Below are positions 17,821 to 25,684 of a stretch of DNA of 64,000 nucleotides, piece after piece. Every line of letters starts with the position of its first letter. Position 1 is the first letter of the stretch. Both the position numbers and the translations under genes were made by a program. The DNA is from CAYQQJ01 sp964419935 (lineage in GTDB: Bacteria > Pseudomonadota > Gammaproteobacteria > Pseudomonadales > Cellvibrionaceae). The notes under the pieces are model-generated. The model worked only from the letters and a program-made list of their open reading frames with translations. It searched no databases and had not been told where the DNA came from. The DNA is taken from positions 53,875 to 117,874 of the forward strand of contig CAYQQJ010000011.1 in the NCBI GenBank assembly GCA_964419935.1, written 5' to 3'.

Positions 17821-18867
17821 ATGAGCAAGCTGCGGGCAGAACAACTGGGCAAGGCCCTCGGCAGCCAGCTGCTGCCAGCGTATCTGGTTTCTGGTGACGA
17901 ACCACTACTGGTGCAGGAAGCCTGCGACAGTATTCGCAAGGCAGCCCAGAAAAATGGCTTTACGGAACGGGAAATCTATCACACGGACACCTCGTTCAAC
18001 TGGAGCCAGTTGCTGCACAGCGCCAACAGTTTGAGCCTGTTTGCCGATAAAAAAATCATCGAGCTGCGCCTGCACAACGGCAAGCCTGGCGACGCTGGCA
18101 GCAAGGCGATTGTCGAATACTGTCAGAACGCCCCGCAGGATGCCCTGCTCCTTGTAGTGTCACCCAAACTGGAGAAGCGCGTGTTCAGTAGCGCCTGGGC
18201 CAAGGCGCTGGACGCCATCGGTGGCATAGTGACTGTATGGCCGGTGTCGCCGCCGCAACTGCCGCACTGGATTGATCAACGACTTAAAGCTGCCGGCCTG
18301 CGTGCGGACCCACAAGCAGTAGACATGCTCGCCGCGAAAGTGGAAGGCAATTTGCTGGCTGCGGTTCAGGAAATTGAAAAACTGAAACTGTTGGCGACAG
18401 ATAATTACATCGACACCCAACTAATGACCTCCGTGGTGGTCGACAGTGCGCGTTACGACGTCTTCGGTTTGGTCGACAAGGCGCTTTACGGCGACAGCCG
18501 CTCCGCCGTTAAAACCCTCAACGGCCTGCGCGGTGAAGGCACCGAGCCCATGGTCATTCTGTGGGCGCTCACCCGCGAAATTCGCTCGCTGTACAACGTC
18601 AAATACGCACTCCAGCAGGGCCAGCCGTTTGACTTGGTAGCCAAACAAAACGGCATCTGGGACAATCGTAAACCCGCCATCCACCAAGCCGTCAACCGTT
18701 TCAAATTGAATCAGTTGGCACTGCTCGTGCGCCAGGCCGGCTACGCCGACCGCACCGTCAAAGGTCTGATAATGGGCGACATTTGGGCGATTCTATTGGA
18801 CATGGTGCTGGGCCTGTCCGGCACCCAAAGCTTGCCGCCGAAAGTGCAGGCCATGGCGATGAGGTAG
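17821..18867 (+). CDS. holA: DNA polymerase III delta subunit
   Basis: 348 residues. The AAA+-like clamp-loader subunit that opens the beta sliding clamp. The N-terminal part has YLVSGDEPLLVQEACD, the middle LAAKVEGNLLAAVQEIEKLKLL, and the C-terminal collar ends RTVKGLIMGDIWAIL. The family lacks a working P-loop, as here. It is translated right after lptE. The TAG stop is formed within GTAGGTTGGGAGCTGC, the start of a repeat, so the last codons border repeat DNA. Confidence 0.96.
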   Translation: MSKLRAEQLGKALGSQLLPAYLVSGDEPLLVQEACDSIRKAAQKNGFTEREIYHTDTSFNWSQLLHSANSLSLFADKKIIELRLHNGKPGDAGSKAIVEYCQNAPQDALLLVVSPKLEKRVFSSAWAKALDAIGGIVTVWPVSPPQLPHWIDQRLKAAGLRADPQAVDMLAAKVEGNLLAAVQEIEKLKLLATDNYIDTQLMTSVVVDSARYDVFGLVDKALYGDSRSAVKTLNGLRGEGTEPMVILWALTREIRSLYNVKYALQQGQPFDLVAKQNGIWDNRKPAIHQAVNRFKLNQLALLVRQAGYADRTVKGLIMGDIWAILLDMVLGLSGTQSLPPKVQAMAMR

Positions 18868-18978
18868 GTTGGGAGCTGCAAGCTGCAAGCCGTAAGCTTC
18901 AAGCGGTGGGCACTGCTCACCCTACCAGCCACCCCTGATTTTATACTTGCGGCTTGCAGCTTGTAGCTTGCAGCTCTT
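18868..18978. repeat. Interspersed repeat family B, inverted pair copy 2
   Basis: The left arm GAGCTGCAAGCTGCAAGCC and the right arm GGCTTGCAGCTTGTAGCTTG form a long imperfect palindrome directly after the holA stop. Confidence 0.8.
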
Positions 18979-18993
18979 ACCTTTCCCTCCCAC

Positions 18994-19018
18994 AAAAAAA
19001 GGCGACCTTTCGGTCGCC
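18994..19018 (-). terminator. Intrinsic terminator of the chitinase gene
   Basis: GGCGACC-TTTC-GGTCGCC stem. On the minus strand it is followed by a run of seven Ts (the A-run at 18994-19000). It lies 18 bases past the chitinase stop. Confidence 0.9.
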
Positions 19019-19035
19019 CCTTCATCTGTTCCGAA

Positions 19036-20640
19036 TCAAAGATTATCCAAATACTGCCGGTGCTGGGTGGAAAATTCGAAGTTATTGAATTGATCCCAGT
19101 TGATTGACCAGGTCATCAAACCGCGCATATCGCTCCAGGTGGCACTGGGTTGATAGGTGGTGCAGCCCTGGGCTTTGATCAGGCAATCGAGCGCGCTGTG
19201 CACCTCGGACACGCTGGTGAAACCGCCACCGGCGTTGTTGTTGGCGGGCAGGCCGATCAGCACTTGATCCTGACGCAGCCCGGTGAAGAAATCGCCGGTG
19301 CCTGCCACGGGGAATCCTGCCAATACCATATCTGCCATGGCGACGTGGAAGTCAGCAACGCCCATGGTGTGATATTGATCATCGAGACCGGTAATTGGAC
19401 CGGAGTTGTAATGCTGCACCTGGAGCCAATCGAGGCGATCGCGCATGGCGTGGATAACCGGCAGATAAGCGCCGGCGCGACGGTCGCAGCCCGCGCAGTT
19501 ACCACCATAGAAACTGTAACCCAACTGAACAAAGAAAGTCTCCGGGGCCATGGTCAGCATGAACTCGCTTCCGTAGTGATCAGTCAAATCCCGCAGCGCG
19601 CCAATCAAGTTGACGATGACCGGCGTGGTGGGATTATCCAGGTCGTTATCGCCGGCATTCAGGTAGAGCGAGTGCCCTTCGAAGTCCACATCGAGTCCGT
19701 CGAATCCGTATTCATCGATAATCGAAATCATTGACGCCACAAAATTGTTGCGCGCCGCGGTGCTTTCCAACTGAACCTGACCGTTGGCGCCGCCAATACT
19801 GATGATGACTTTTTTACCCGCCGCTTGTTTGGCTTGAATACCGGCCTTGAAAGCTTGCTCATTGAAGGCTGGATCCAGCACAAAGCCGATTTCGCCCGGC
19901 GCATTGCCGGTGGGTTCCGCGAAGGACACGTTGATTGCATCGAAGGCGTCAGACACCTGATCAATGGGAATCACGCCGGAGCCGTTATCAAAATTATGCC
20001 AGTAGCCGGAAATGATCCGATCGCCACTGCCTCCGCTTGACGAGGAACTGGACGACGAACTGCTCGAACTGGATGAGCTGGATGAACTCGAGGAGCTGGA
20101 GCCACAGGTGCTGGAGAATTCCCAAGCGTCCTGCCAGTGCATGCCTTCACCCGGTGCATAGGCCCACGCTGCGGACGAGGAGCACCACCCGGCGATGACA
20201 CAACGGTATTCATTGCCAATATTCTGAACCAGCTGATCGGCTGAATAACTGGTGCCCGCAGTGTATTGCGGCGAACCGCAGCTACCGCCACTGGATGATG
20301 AACTTGAGCTGCTCGAGGAACTACCGGAAGAGGAACTGCTGCTTGATGAACTGCTTGAAGACGAACTGCTGGAAGAAGATGAAGAGCTGGACGAGCTGCT
20401 ACCGGAACAACTGTCGAGATACGTCCACTCCTGCCACTGGCCGGAGTGCGTTGCCGGGTTTTGCCCCTGCGTCCACCAGTTCGCTTGATAGGCATCACCG
20501 GCGGTTTGCGCCTGATCATTTTTGGTGTACACGGCACTGCTCTCCCATTCGGGAATGCCGCTACAATCCATGGCCTGTGTGCTCATGGCAAATAGCCCGG
20601 CACTCGTCGCGGCAAGCGCGACAAAAAAGTTGCGTTTCAT
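19036..20640 (-). CDS. Secreted GH18 chitinase with two chitin-binding domains and poly-Ser linkers
   Basis: 534 residues. The signal peptide ends near residue 23 (STQA). A first CBM5/12-like domain (24-78) has YQANWWTQGQNPA and WQEW. A poly-serine linker of about 40 residues follows. A second CBM5-like domain (about 119-181) has AGWCSSS and YAPGEGMHWQDAWE. A shorter poly-Ser linker then leads to the GH18 barrel (about 208-534). The catalytic DxxDxDxE motif is intact as DGLDVDFE near residue 315, so it should hydrolyse chitin to small oligomers. Poly-Ser linkers of this kind are typical of Cellvibrio/Saccharophagus polysaccharide-degrading enzymes. GAGGG sits 8 bases before the ATG. It is a single gene with its own terminator. 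Confidence 0.96.
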   Translation of the reverse strand: MKRNFFVALAATSAGLFAMSTQAMDCSGIPEWESSAVYTKNDQAQTAGDAYQANWWTQGQNPATHSGQWQEWTYLDSCSGSSSSSSSSSSSSSSSSSSSSSSSSSGSSSSSSSSSSSGGSCGSPQYTAGTSYSADQLVQNIGNEYRCVIAGWCSSSAAWAYAPGEGMHWQDAWEFSSTCGSSSSSSSSSSSSSSSSSSSSSSGGSGDRIISGYWHNFDNGSGVIPIDQVSDAFDAINVSFAEPTGNAPGEIGFVLDPAFNEQAFKAGIQAKQAAGKKVIISIGGANGQVQLESTAARNNFVASMISIIDEYGFDGLDVDFEGHSLYLNAGDNDLDNPTTPVIVNLIGALRDLTDHYGSEFMLTMAPETFFVQLGYSFYGGNCAGCDRRAGAYLPVIHAMRDRLDWLQVQHYNSGPITGLDDQYHTMGVADFHVAMADMVLAGFPVAGTGDFFTGLRQDQVLIGLPANNNAGGGFTSVSEVHSALDCLIKAQGCTTYQPSATWSDMRGLMTWSINWDQFNNFEFSTQHRQYLDNL

Positions 20641-20889
20641 GTTATTTCCCTCGTCAGATTATTGTTGTCTCAGCTTCTCGTGTTGTCTCAGGTGATGGAG
20701 TCGCAGCGTCACGACCTAATTCACGCAGATTTTACTGGCCTTAGCGCAACCGCCAACCTCAAATGACAACGCTGTCTACGGGTTATAACATGTTAACTAA
20801 ACCGGCTGCAATCAAACCGCTCCCGCTTGTGGGCGCTGTCGTTTTTTGATTAGGAATGGAAATTAGGGGGATAGATTTTAATAACGAAT

Positions 20890-20922
20890 AAAAGGGAAAA
20901 GGGAAAAGGGAAAAGGGAAAAG
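20890..20922. repeat. 7-bp tandem repeat AAAAGGG
   Basis: Four perfect AAAAGGG units plus AAAAG. Slippage-prone simple repeat in a non-coding gap. Confidence 0.9.
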
Positions 20923-20929
20923 TATCTCC

Positions 20930-21041
20930 GTAGGGCGAAAAAGCGTCAAGCGCCTTCCGCCGCTTTTGTAACTGAAAACACTCGATTGGCAACCTCGTCC
21001 TGCACGAATCGGCGGAAGGCGCTTAGGCTTTTTCGCCCTAC
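20930..21041. repeat. Long inverted repeat (family C)
   Basis: The left arm GTAGGGCGAAAAAGCGTC continues to CGCCTTCCGCCG (20930-20962). The right arm CGGCGGAAGGCGCTTAGG continues to CTTTTTCGCCCTAC (21010-21041). The arms are about 32 bases with few mismatches and a 47-base centre. Small MITE-like unit with no open frame. Confidence 0.8.
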
Positions 21042-21057
21042 AGGTTTCGGCATGTTC

Positions 21058-21094
21058 TTCTAGCTTACAGCTTGCTGCTTGAAGCTTGCAGCTC
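21058..21094. repeat. Interspersed repeat family B copy 3
   Basis: CTAGCTTACAGCTTGCTGC and GAAGCTTGCAGCTC. On the minus strand it directly follows the TAG of the GGDEF-EAL gene. Confidence 0.75.
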
Positions 21095-22951
21095 CTAAAT
21101 CTCCAAAGTCACACCGTCGCGGTCCCAAATCGCTTTGCCGTCGGAAACCAGCGCCAGCAGTTGGTCTTCGCTGAGGGGTCGGGAATAGAAGAAGCCTTGC
21201 ACTTGGTCGCAGCCGCGGGCGAGGAGCCAGGCGGATTGGGATTCGCGCTCCACGCCTTCGGCGAGCACTTGCACTTTCATGTTGCGGGCGAGGTCGATAA
21301 TGGTCTGAGCGATGGCAGCGTCGGAAGATTCTTCACCGATATCGACATCATCAATGAAGCTGCGATCAATTTTGAGTTTCTGTATCGGAAAACGCTTGAG
21401 GTAAGCGAGTGAGCTATAGCCCGTGCCGAAGTCGTCAATAGCCAGGGATAGTCCCATCTTGCTCAGAGTAGTGAGTGTTTCAATGGTTTCCGTGGCGTGC
21501 GCCATGGCGGACGATTCGGTAATTTCCAATTCCAGGTATTGCGGCGGCAGCCCGGTTTTTCGCAGTACGTCGGCCACCACCATTTCAAAACTTTTTTCGG
21601 TGAATTGTTTTGCCGAAAGGTTCACCGCGACTTTACTGAAGTTAATACCTTCACTGAGCCAATAGTTGAAGCGCTGGCAAGCTTCGCGAAGTATCCACTC
21701 GCCCAGAGGCTCGATCAGCCCGGTTTCTTCCGCCAGGGGAATGAAATGCACCGGCGAAATAGGCCCTCGCGTTTTATGGTTCCAGCGGGCCAGGGCCTCC
21801 AGGCCGATGATCTTGCCGGAACGCAGATCCACCTGTGGCTGGTAGTGAACTTCCAGCTCATCTTTATCGATGGCGCGGCGCAGGTCGTTTTCCAGCAGCA
21901 GATAATTGACTGCCGTGTCATCCATGGCACGCATGAAAAACTCGTAACGGTTTTTGCCCGCCGCCTTGGCGTGATACATGGCCTGATCGGCGTGTTTCAG
22001 AAGCTGATCAACAGCGTCGCCGTCCTTGGGATAGACGCTGATACCGATACTGGCGGTGCCAGCAATCTCATGCCCCTGAATGGTCACTGTCTGGGACAGG
22101 CTGGCGAGTATGGCATCGGCAAGTTTCTGGACGTTGGCTTCTGTATGGATGTTTTCCAATACCACAACGAATTCGTCTCCGCCCAGACGCGCGGTGGTGT
22201 CAGTGGTGCGCACAACCTGTTGCAGGTGTTTGGCCGCATAGCACAGGTAGGCATCTCCGGCGTCGTGACCGAGGCTGTCGTTGACCTTCTTGAATCGATC
22301 CAGGTCGATCAACATCACAGCAAAGCTGTCGCCTGTGCGTTTGGCGCTGGCGATACTCTTGTGTACCCGCTCGTAGAAGAACGAGCGGTTGGCCAGGCCG
22401 GTGAGGGGATCGTGATAAGCGACGTAGTCCATTTGCTCTTTCTGGTCGCGCAGCGAGTTTTCCGCCTGCTTGCTGTGCGAGACGTCCAGCCCGACCAGGC
22501 ATTCCGCCACGCCGTAGGAGCCGGTGATCTGGATCTTCATCATGCGGTAACTGTGTTCGCTGCCATTCTTGTGGCGCACCGCGAGTTCCCAATAGGAATC
22601 CTTGTCATTGACATCAACCATAACCGACGCCGAGCGTACCCGGCCGCCCACCACCGCGGGAAACAGGTGATCCCGCTGGGTAATCTCCGCCACATTGTCG
22701 GGCGTGCCCATGAGCCGGGTGTGGTGATCACTGGCCATGACGATGTTGCCGGCCTCATCCACGACGGAAAAGAGTACCGGGAGCTGGCTAAGCAATGACG
22801 ACATCATCTCAATGCGATGGGAGATGGAGCCAACACGGCCGTGGTGGGAAGCGTCTGAACGGGTAGAGGCGGTACTCGAACTGGTATTCAGGGAATCGCT
22901 GACAAAAGCGGCAATCAATTCTGCGGTCTGATTCTTGTTGGTGTGGGACAT
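21095..22951 (-). CDS. PAS-GGDEF-EAL c-di-GMP protein
   Basis: 618 residues, no membrane segment, so cytosolic. A PAS sensor (about 45-165) precedes a GGDEF domain with intact GGDEF (ARLGGDEFVVV near 258) and an I-site RTTD five residues before it. An EAL domain follows (about 350-605), with GLEALARWN near 384 and DDFGTGYSSLAYL. Both catalytic halves look intact, so the protein could make or break c-di-GMP. In many such hybrids one activity dominates. The stop TAG sits at the start of a family B repeat (TAGGAGCTGCAAGC). It stands alone between the chitinase and lipA. Confidence 0.95.
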   Translation of the reverse strand: MSHTNKNQTAELIAAFVSDSLNTSSSTASTRSDASHHGRVGSISHRIEMMSSLLSQLPVLFSVVDEAGNIVMASDHHTRLMGTPDNVAEITQRDHLFPAVVGGRVRSASVMVDVNDKDSYWELAVRHKNGSEHSYRMMKIQITGSYGVAECLVGLDVSHSKQAENSLRDQKEQMDYVAYHDPLTGLANRSFFYERVHKSIASAKRTGDSFAVMLIDLDRFKKVNDSLGHDAGDAYLCYAAKHLQQVVRTTDTTARLGGDEFVVVLENIHTEANVQKLADAILASLSQTVTIQGHEIAGTASIGISVYPKDGDAVDQLLKHADQAMYHAKAAGKNRYEFFMRAMDDTAVNYLLLENDLRRAIDKDELEVHYQPQVDLRSGKIIGLEALARWNHKTRGPISPVHFIPLAEETGLIEPLGEWILREACQRFNYWLSEGINFSKVAVNLSAKQFTEKSFEMVVADVLRKTGLPPQYLELEITESSAMAHATETIETLTTLSKMGLSLAIDDFGTGYSSLAYLKRFPIQKLKIDRSFIDDVDIGEESSDAAIAQTIIDLARNMKVQVLAEGVERESQSAWLLARGCDQVQGFFYSRPLSEDQLLALVSDGKAIWDRDGVTLEI

Positions 22952-23143
22952 AATCTTTCGTGATTGCCTGCAAGGGGACTCGGGTACTGCCTTTTAGCCT
23001 GGGGCCATTGAACGACGGATGGCGGCTATCTCCCTAAATATAGCCTATATCACGGATAACACCAGAGTTTAACAAAGTTGGTCTGGCCACTCGTCGGATT
23101 GCTGGCTGTCTGCATTCCGGGAGTGGCCTGGCATTTGAGGGAC

Positions 23144-24118
23144 TTACTTCACAAGTTCACCGTGCGCCTGCTTATCGGCGTGGTAGGAGGAGCGAACCAG
23201 TGGACCACAAGCGGCGTGAATAAAACCGAGTTCTTCGGCGATAGCCGCATATTCGTCGAATTCTGCAGGTTCCACATAGCGGGATACCGGCAAATGGTCC
23301 CGGGAGGGCTGCAGGTATTGGCCAATGGTGAGCATATCGATATCGTGTGCGCGCATGTCCTTCATCACCTCGATGATCTCTTCCTTGGTCTCCCCAAGCC
23401 CCACCATCAAGCCGGATTTGGTTTTGACGTCCGGCCGGCGGGCCTTGTACTGCTTCAGTAATTCCAGGGACCATTTGTAGTTGGCGCCGGGCCGAGACTG
23501 CCGATACAGGCGCGGCACCGTCTCGAGGTTGTGATTGAATACATCCGGCGGCGTCTGTTCGAGGATATCCAGGGCGATGTCCATACGCCCACGAAAATCC
23601 GGCGTCAGGATCTCGACCTGGAGCTGTGGCGAGAGAGCGCGGGACTCCCGAATACAATCAGCGAAGTGCTGGGCACCACCGTCGCGCAGGTCATCCCTGT
23701 CCACCGAGGTGATCACCACGTACTTCAGCCCAAGTTCGGCTATGGCGCTGGCCAAGTGCCTGGGTTCTTCCGTATCCAGCGGGTTTGGCTTACCGTGGCC
23801 AACATCGCAGAAGGGGCAGCGACGTGTGCAGATTTCACCCATGATCATGAAGGTCGCGGTGCCGCCACCAAAGCATTCCGCCAGGTTCGGGCAATTGGCT
23901 TCCTCACATACGGTGGCGAGGTTGTTCTTGCGCAACAGCTTCTTGATGCGATCAACTTCCGGCGAGGCTCCCACGCGCACGCGAATCCAGTCCGGTTTGC
24001 GCAGCAATGCATCAGAGGCAATCACCTTGACGGGAATGCGCTCGACCTTATCGGCGTCTCGAAGCTTTTCACCCTGCTTTATCCGGCGGGTGCGTTTAAC
24101 CGGCAATGAATCTGTCAT
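23144..24118 (-). CDS. lipA: Lipoyl synthase
   Basis: A radical-SAM enzyme that inserts two sulfurs into protein-bound octanoyl groups to make lipoate. 324 residues from the ATG at 24118 (MTDSLPVKRTRR). The open frame continues upstream to 24433, but that stretch runs into a mobile repeat. Both iron-sulfur motifs are present: CEEANCPNLAEC (auxiliary cluster) and CTRRCPFC (radical-SAM). RSSYHADKQA near the C-terminus carries the cluster-ligand Ser. It is normally co-transcribed with lipB, but here 391 bases with a MITE-like element lie between. Confidence 0.97.
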   Translation of the reverse strand: MTDSLPVKRTRRIKQGEKLRDADKVERIPVKVIASDALLRKPDWIRVRVGASPEVDRIKKLLRKNNLATVCEEANCPNLAECFGGGTATFMIMGEICTRRCPFCDVGHGKPNPLDTEEPRHLASAIAELGLKYVVITSVDRDDLRDGGAQHFADCIRESRALSPQLQVEILTPDFRGRMDIALDILEQTPPDVFNHNLETVPRLYRQSRPGANYKWSLELLKQYKARRPDVKTKSGLMVGLGETKEEIIEVMKDMRAHDIDMLTIGQYLQPSRDHLPVSRYVEPAEFDEYAAIAEELGFIHAACGPLVRSSYHADKQAHGELVK

Positions 24119-24185
24119 AAGGCTCTCAGCTAGCTGTCTTTGGTGATGAGGTGGTCTGTTTTGATGAAACAGTAATGAGTAACAG

Positions 24186-24206
24186 TAATTGGTAATTGGT
24201 AATTGG
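24186..24206. repeat. 7-bp tandem repeat TAATTGG
   Basis: Three perfect TAATTGG units, in the lipA leader. Preceded by related AGTAATGAGTAACAG. Confidence 0.85.
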
Positions 24207-24244
24207 ATGATGCGACGTCCGGGTTCTGCTGGGCGTGATACTAA

Positions 24245-24510
24245 GGGCCTGTTCACACTAATTCGGTTGTCGCTGTTGTGTCTAAAAAGCCACCAATCTA
24301 GGCGCAAGGAGCATGGTTTGGTCACTCCAAATGAGCGACGAGCAACAACGAGTGGTGGCTTTTTAGCCACAACCCGAAGGGCTGGGGCCATTTTCCCGCC
24401 CAGCAGCGTTATCAGTCGCTTATGTAGGCCCACTATACTACGCTCCTTCTGTCTTGCTGGACGACAAAATGGCCTCCAGCAGCGATAACCGAATTAGTGT
24501 GAACAGGCCC
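24245..24510. mobile_element. MITE-like element, 266 bp, between lipB and lipA
   Basis: Terminal inverted repeats of about 30 bases: GGGCCTGTTCACACTAATTC at the left, and its complement ending GTGTGAACAGGCCC at the right. Inside are further palindromes (AAAAAGCCACCA with TGGTGGCTTTTT, and GGCCATTTT with AAAATGGCC), so the whole unit can fold into one long branched hairpin. It has no transposase and is flanked by CTAA on the left and CTAG on the right. The right end completes the lipB stop codon. It is non-autonomous and must be moved by a transposase elsewhere. Confidence 0.85.
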
Positions 24511-25172
24511 TAGTCTCCGCAGACCTCCACGCGAAGTGCCGCAGCGAGAATAGTCGTAAAATCCTCCGCGACCTGGTCCATTTCGGGTGGTTCGGCCAGC
24601 AGATCCGCCATCTGCGTCATTTGCAACCCATTGTAGCCACAGGGATTGATGCGCAAAAAGGGCTCGAGATCCATATTCACATTGATGGCCACACCGTGGA
24701 AGCTGCAGCCGCGGCGAACGCGCAGGCCGAGGGACGCGATCTTGCGCCCATTGACGTACACTCCCGGCGCATCCGGCTTGGCCTCGGAGGCTATGCCGTA
24801 ACCCGCCAACAGCACAATAACACTGTTTTCCAGATGGCTGACCAGCTCCCGCACGCCCAGCTTCTGCCGCCGCAGATCCAGCAGCGGATAGGCCACCAAT
24901 TGGCCCGGACCATGGTATGTTACCTGACCACCGCGGTCGGTGGGCACCAGTGGAATATCGCCCGGCGCGAGCACATGTTCAGGCTTGCCAGCCTGCCCCT
25001 GGGTGAATACTGGCGGATGTTCGACCAGCCAGAGTTCGTCTGCACTGAGATCCGTGCGCGTATCGGTAAACTTGCGCATGGCCTGCCAGACCGATTGATA
25101 ATCGCGCAGCCCAAGCTGGCAGACCCGCAACGGGCGGCGAAGGGAAGAGTCGATCTCGGTGGATACTGTCAT
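24510..25172 (-). CDS. lipB: Octanoyl-[acyl-carrier-protein] transferase LipB
   Basis: Moves octanoyl from ACP to lipoyl-domain lysines, the first step of lipoate synthesis. 220 residues. The family signature GGQVTYHGPGQLVAYPLLDL is present. The catalytic Lys is in GRKIASLGLRV (near 142) and the acyl-carrying Cys in NPCGYNGLQMTQM (near 177). It precedes lipA on the minus strand. Its last codon is followed by a TAG whose final base is the first base of the MITE, so insertion happened exactly at the stop codon. Protein length is normal. Confidence 0.97.
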   Translation of the reverse strand: MTVSTEIDSSLRRPLRVCQLGLRDYQSVWQAMRKFTDTRTDLSADELWLVEHPPVFTQGQAGKPEHVLAPGDIPLVPTDRGGQVTYHGPGQLVAYPLLDLRRQKLGVRELVSHLENSVIVLLAGYGIASEAKPDAPGVYVNGRKIASLGLRVRRGCSFHGVAINVNMDLEPFLRINPCGYNGLQMTQMADLLAEPPEMDQVAEDFTTILAAALRVEVCGD

Positions 25173-25230
25173 TCATTCCAACTCAGGGCTGTGACAACAG
25201 GAACTTCATATTGGTTTTGCCAGCGTCCTA

Positions 25231-25334
25231 ACAGGCTGCTGAAAAACTCGATTCCATTTAAGCTTCACATTTGCTGCCCGTTTGTCATCGGGATAACTCC
25301 TTTGGGGCTTGACGTACTTTTTCAACAGCCTGCT
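25231..25334. mobile_element. MITE-like element, about 104 bp, between ybeD and lipB
   Basis: Inverted ends ACAGGCTGCTGAAAAACTC (left) and TTTTTCAACAGCCTG (right), with no coding capacity. Flanks are CTAA and CTAG, like the element at 24245. Its right flank contains the ybeD TAG stop. A further copy of the end motif appears at 63950-63962. Confidence 0.8.
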
Positions 25335-25662
25335 AGAGCACCATGCGAACCTGGGGAATTTGCTTCAGGTCTTCAAACAGTGCTTTGAGTTGAGGTTCAC
25401 CGGTAGCGGTAATGCGCACACTGACGGAGCAATAACGACCATTCTTGCTGTCTTTCACTGCGGCTTGCGCCCGATCGAAATCCGGCGCGTGGATCGCGAC
25501 AACATCCAGCACCCGCTGCTGGTAGTCCGGCGCAGCTTCGCCGACTATCTTCACCGGATAGTCGGGACATGGAAACTCGATGCGCACCGAGGAGGTGTCG
25601 GTCAAATTAACCACTGTATCTATCCTTTTTCGCCCTGTGTTGATCGCCGTACTGCTTGCCAT
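25333..25662 (-). CDS. ybeD: YbeD/DUF493 family protein
   Basis: 109 residues. Small ACT-like/ferredoxin-like protein of the DUF493 family, with FPCPDYPVKIVGEA at the start of the fold and GRYCSVSVRITATGEPQL in the C-terminal half. It lies in its usual place between dacA and lipB. Function is not firmly known. An allosteric regulatory role has been suggested from the fold, and the position hints at a link to lipoate or cell-wall metabolism. The TAG stop coincides with the edge of the 104-bp MITE. Confidence 0.93.
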   Translation of the reverse strand: MASSTAINTGRKRIDTVVNLTDTSSVRIEFPCPDYPVKIVGEAAPDYQQRVLDVVAIHAPDFDRAQAAVKDSKNGRYCSVSVRITATGEPQLKALFEDLKQIPQVRMVL

Positions 25663-25684
25663 CGTAGCGAAACCGGCAACGGCA

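Larger units (their letters stand above)
20641..21094. other. Gap upstream of chitinase: promoter DNA and stacked repeats
   Basis: No gene seen. The first about 250 bases, AT-rich in part, must carry the chitinase promoter. The twin GTTGTCTCAG motifs at about 20666 and 20682 are possible regulator sites. The remainder is a tandem repeat, a long inverted repeat and a family B repeat, listed separately. Confidence 0.6.

Noticed and set aside
20890..20922. AAAAGGG repeat considered as an origin or regulatory array
   Set aside because: It is a simple 7-base microsatellite next to other repeats, with no DnaA boxes or nearby replication gene.
21497..22798. 433-residue plus-strand frame inside the GGDEF-EAL gene
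   Set aside because: Antisense shadow. All motifs belong to the minus-strand protein.
24189..24488. 99-residue frame inside the 266-bp MITE-like element
   Set aside because: It runs across the palindromic element and has no transposase features or ribosome site.
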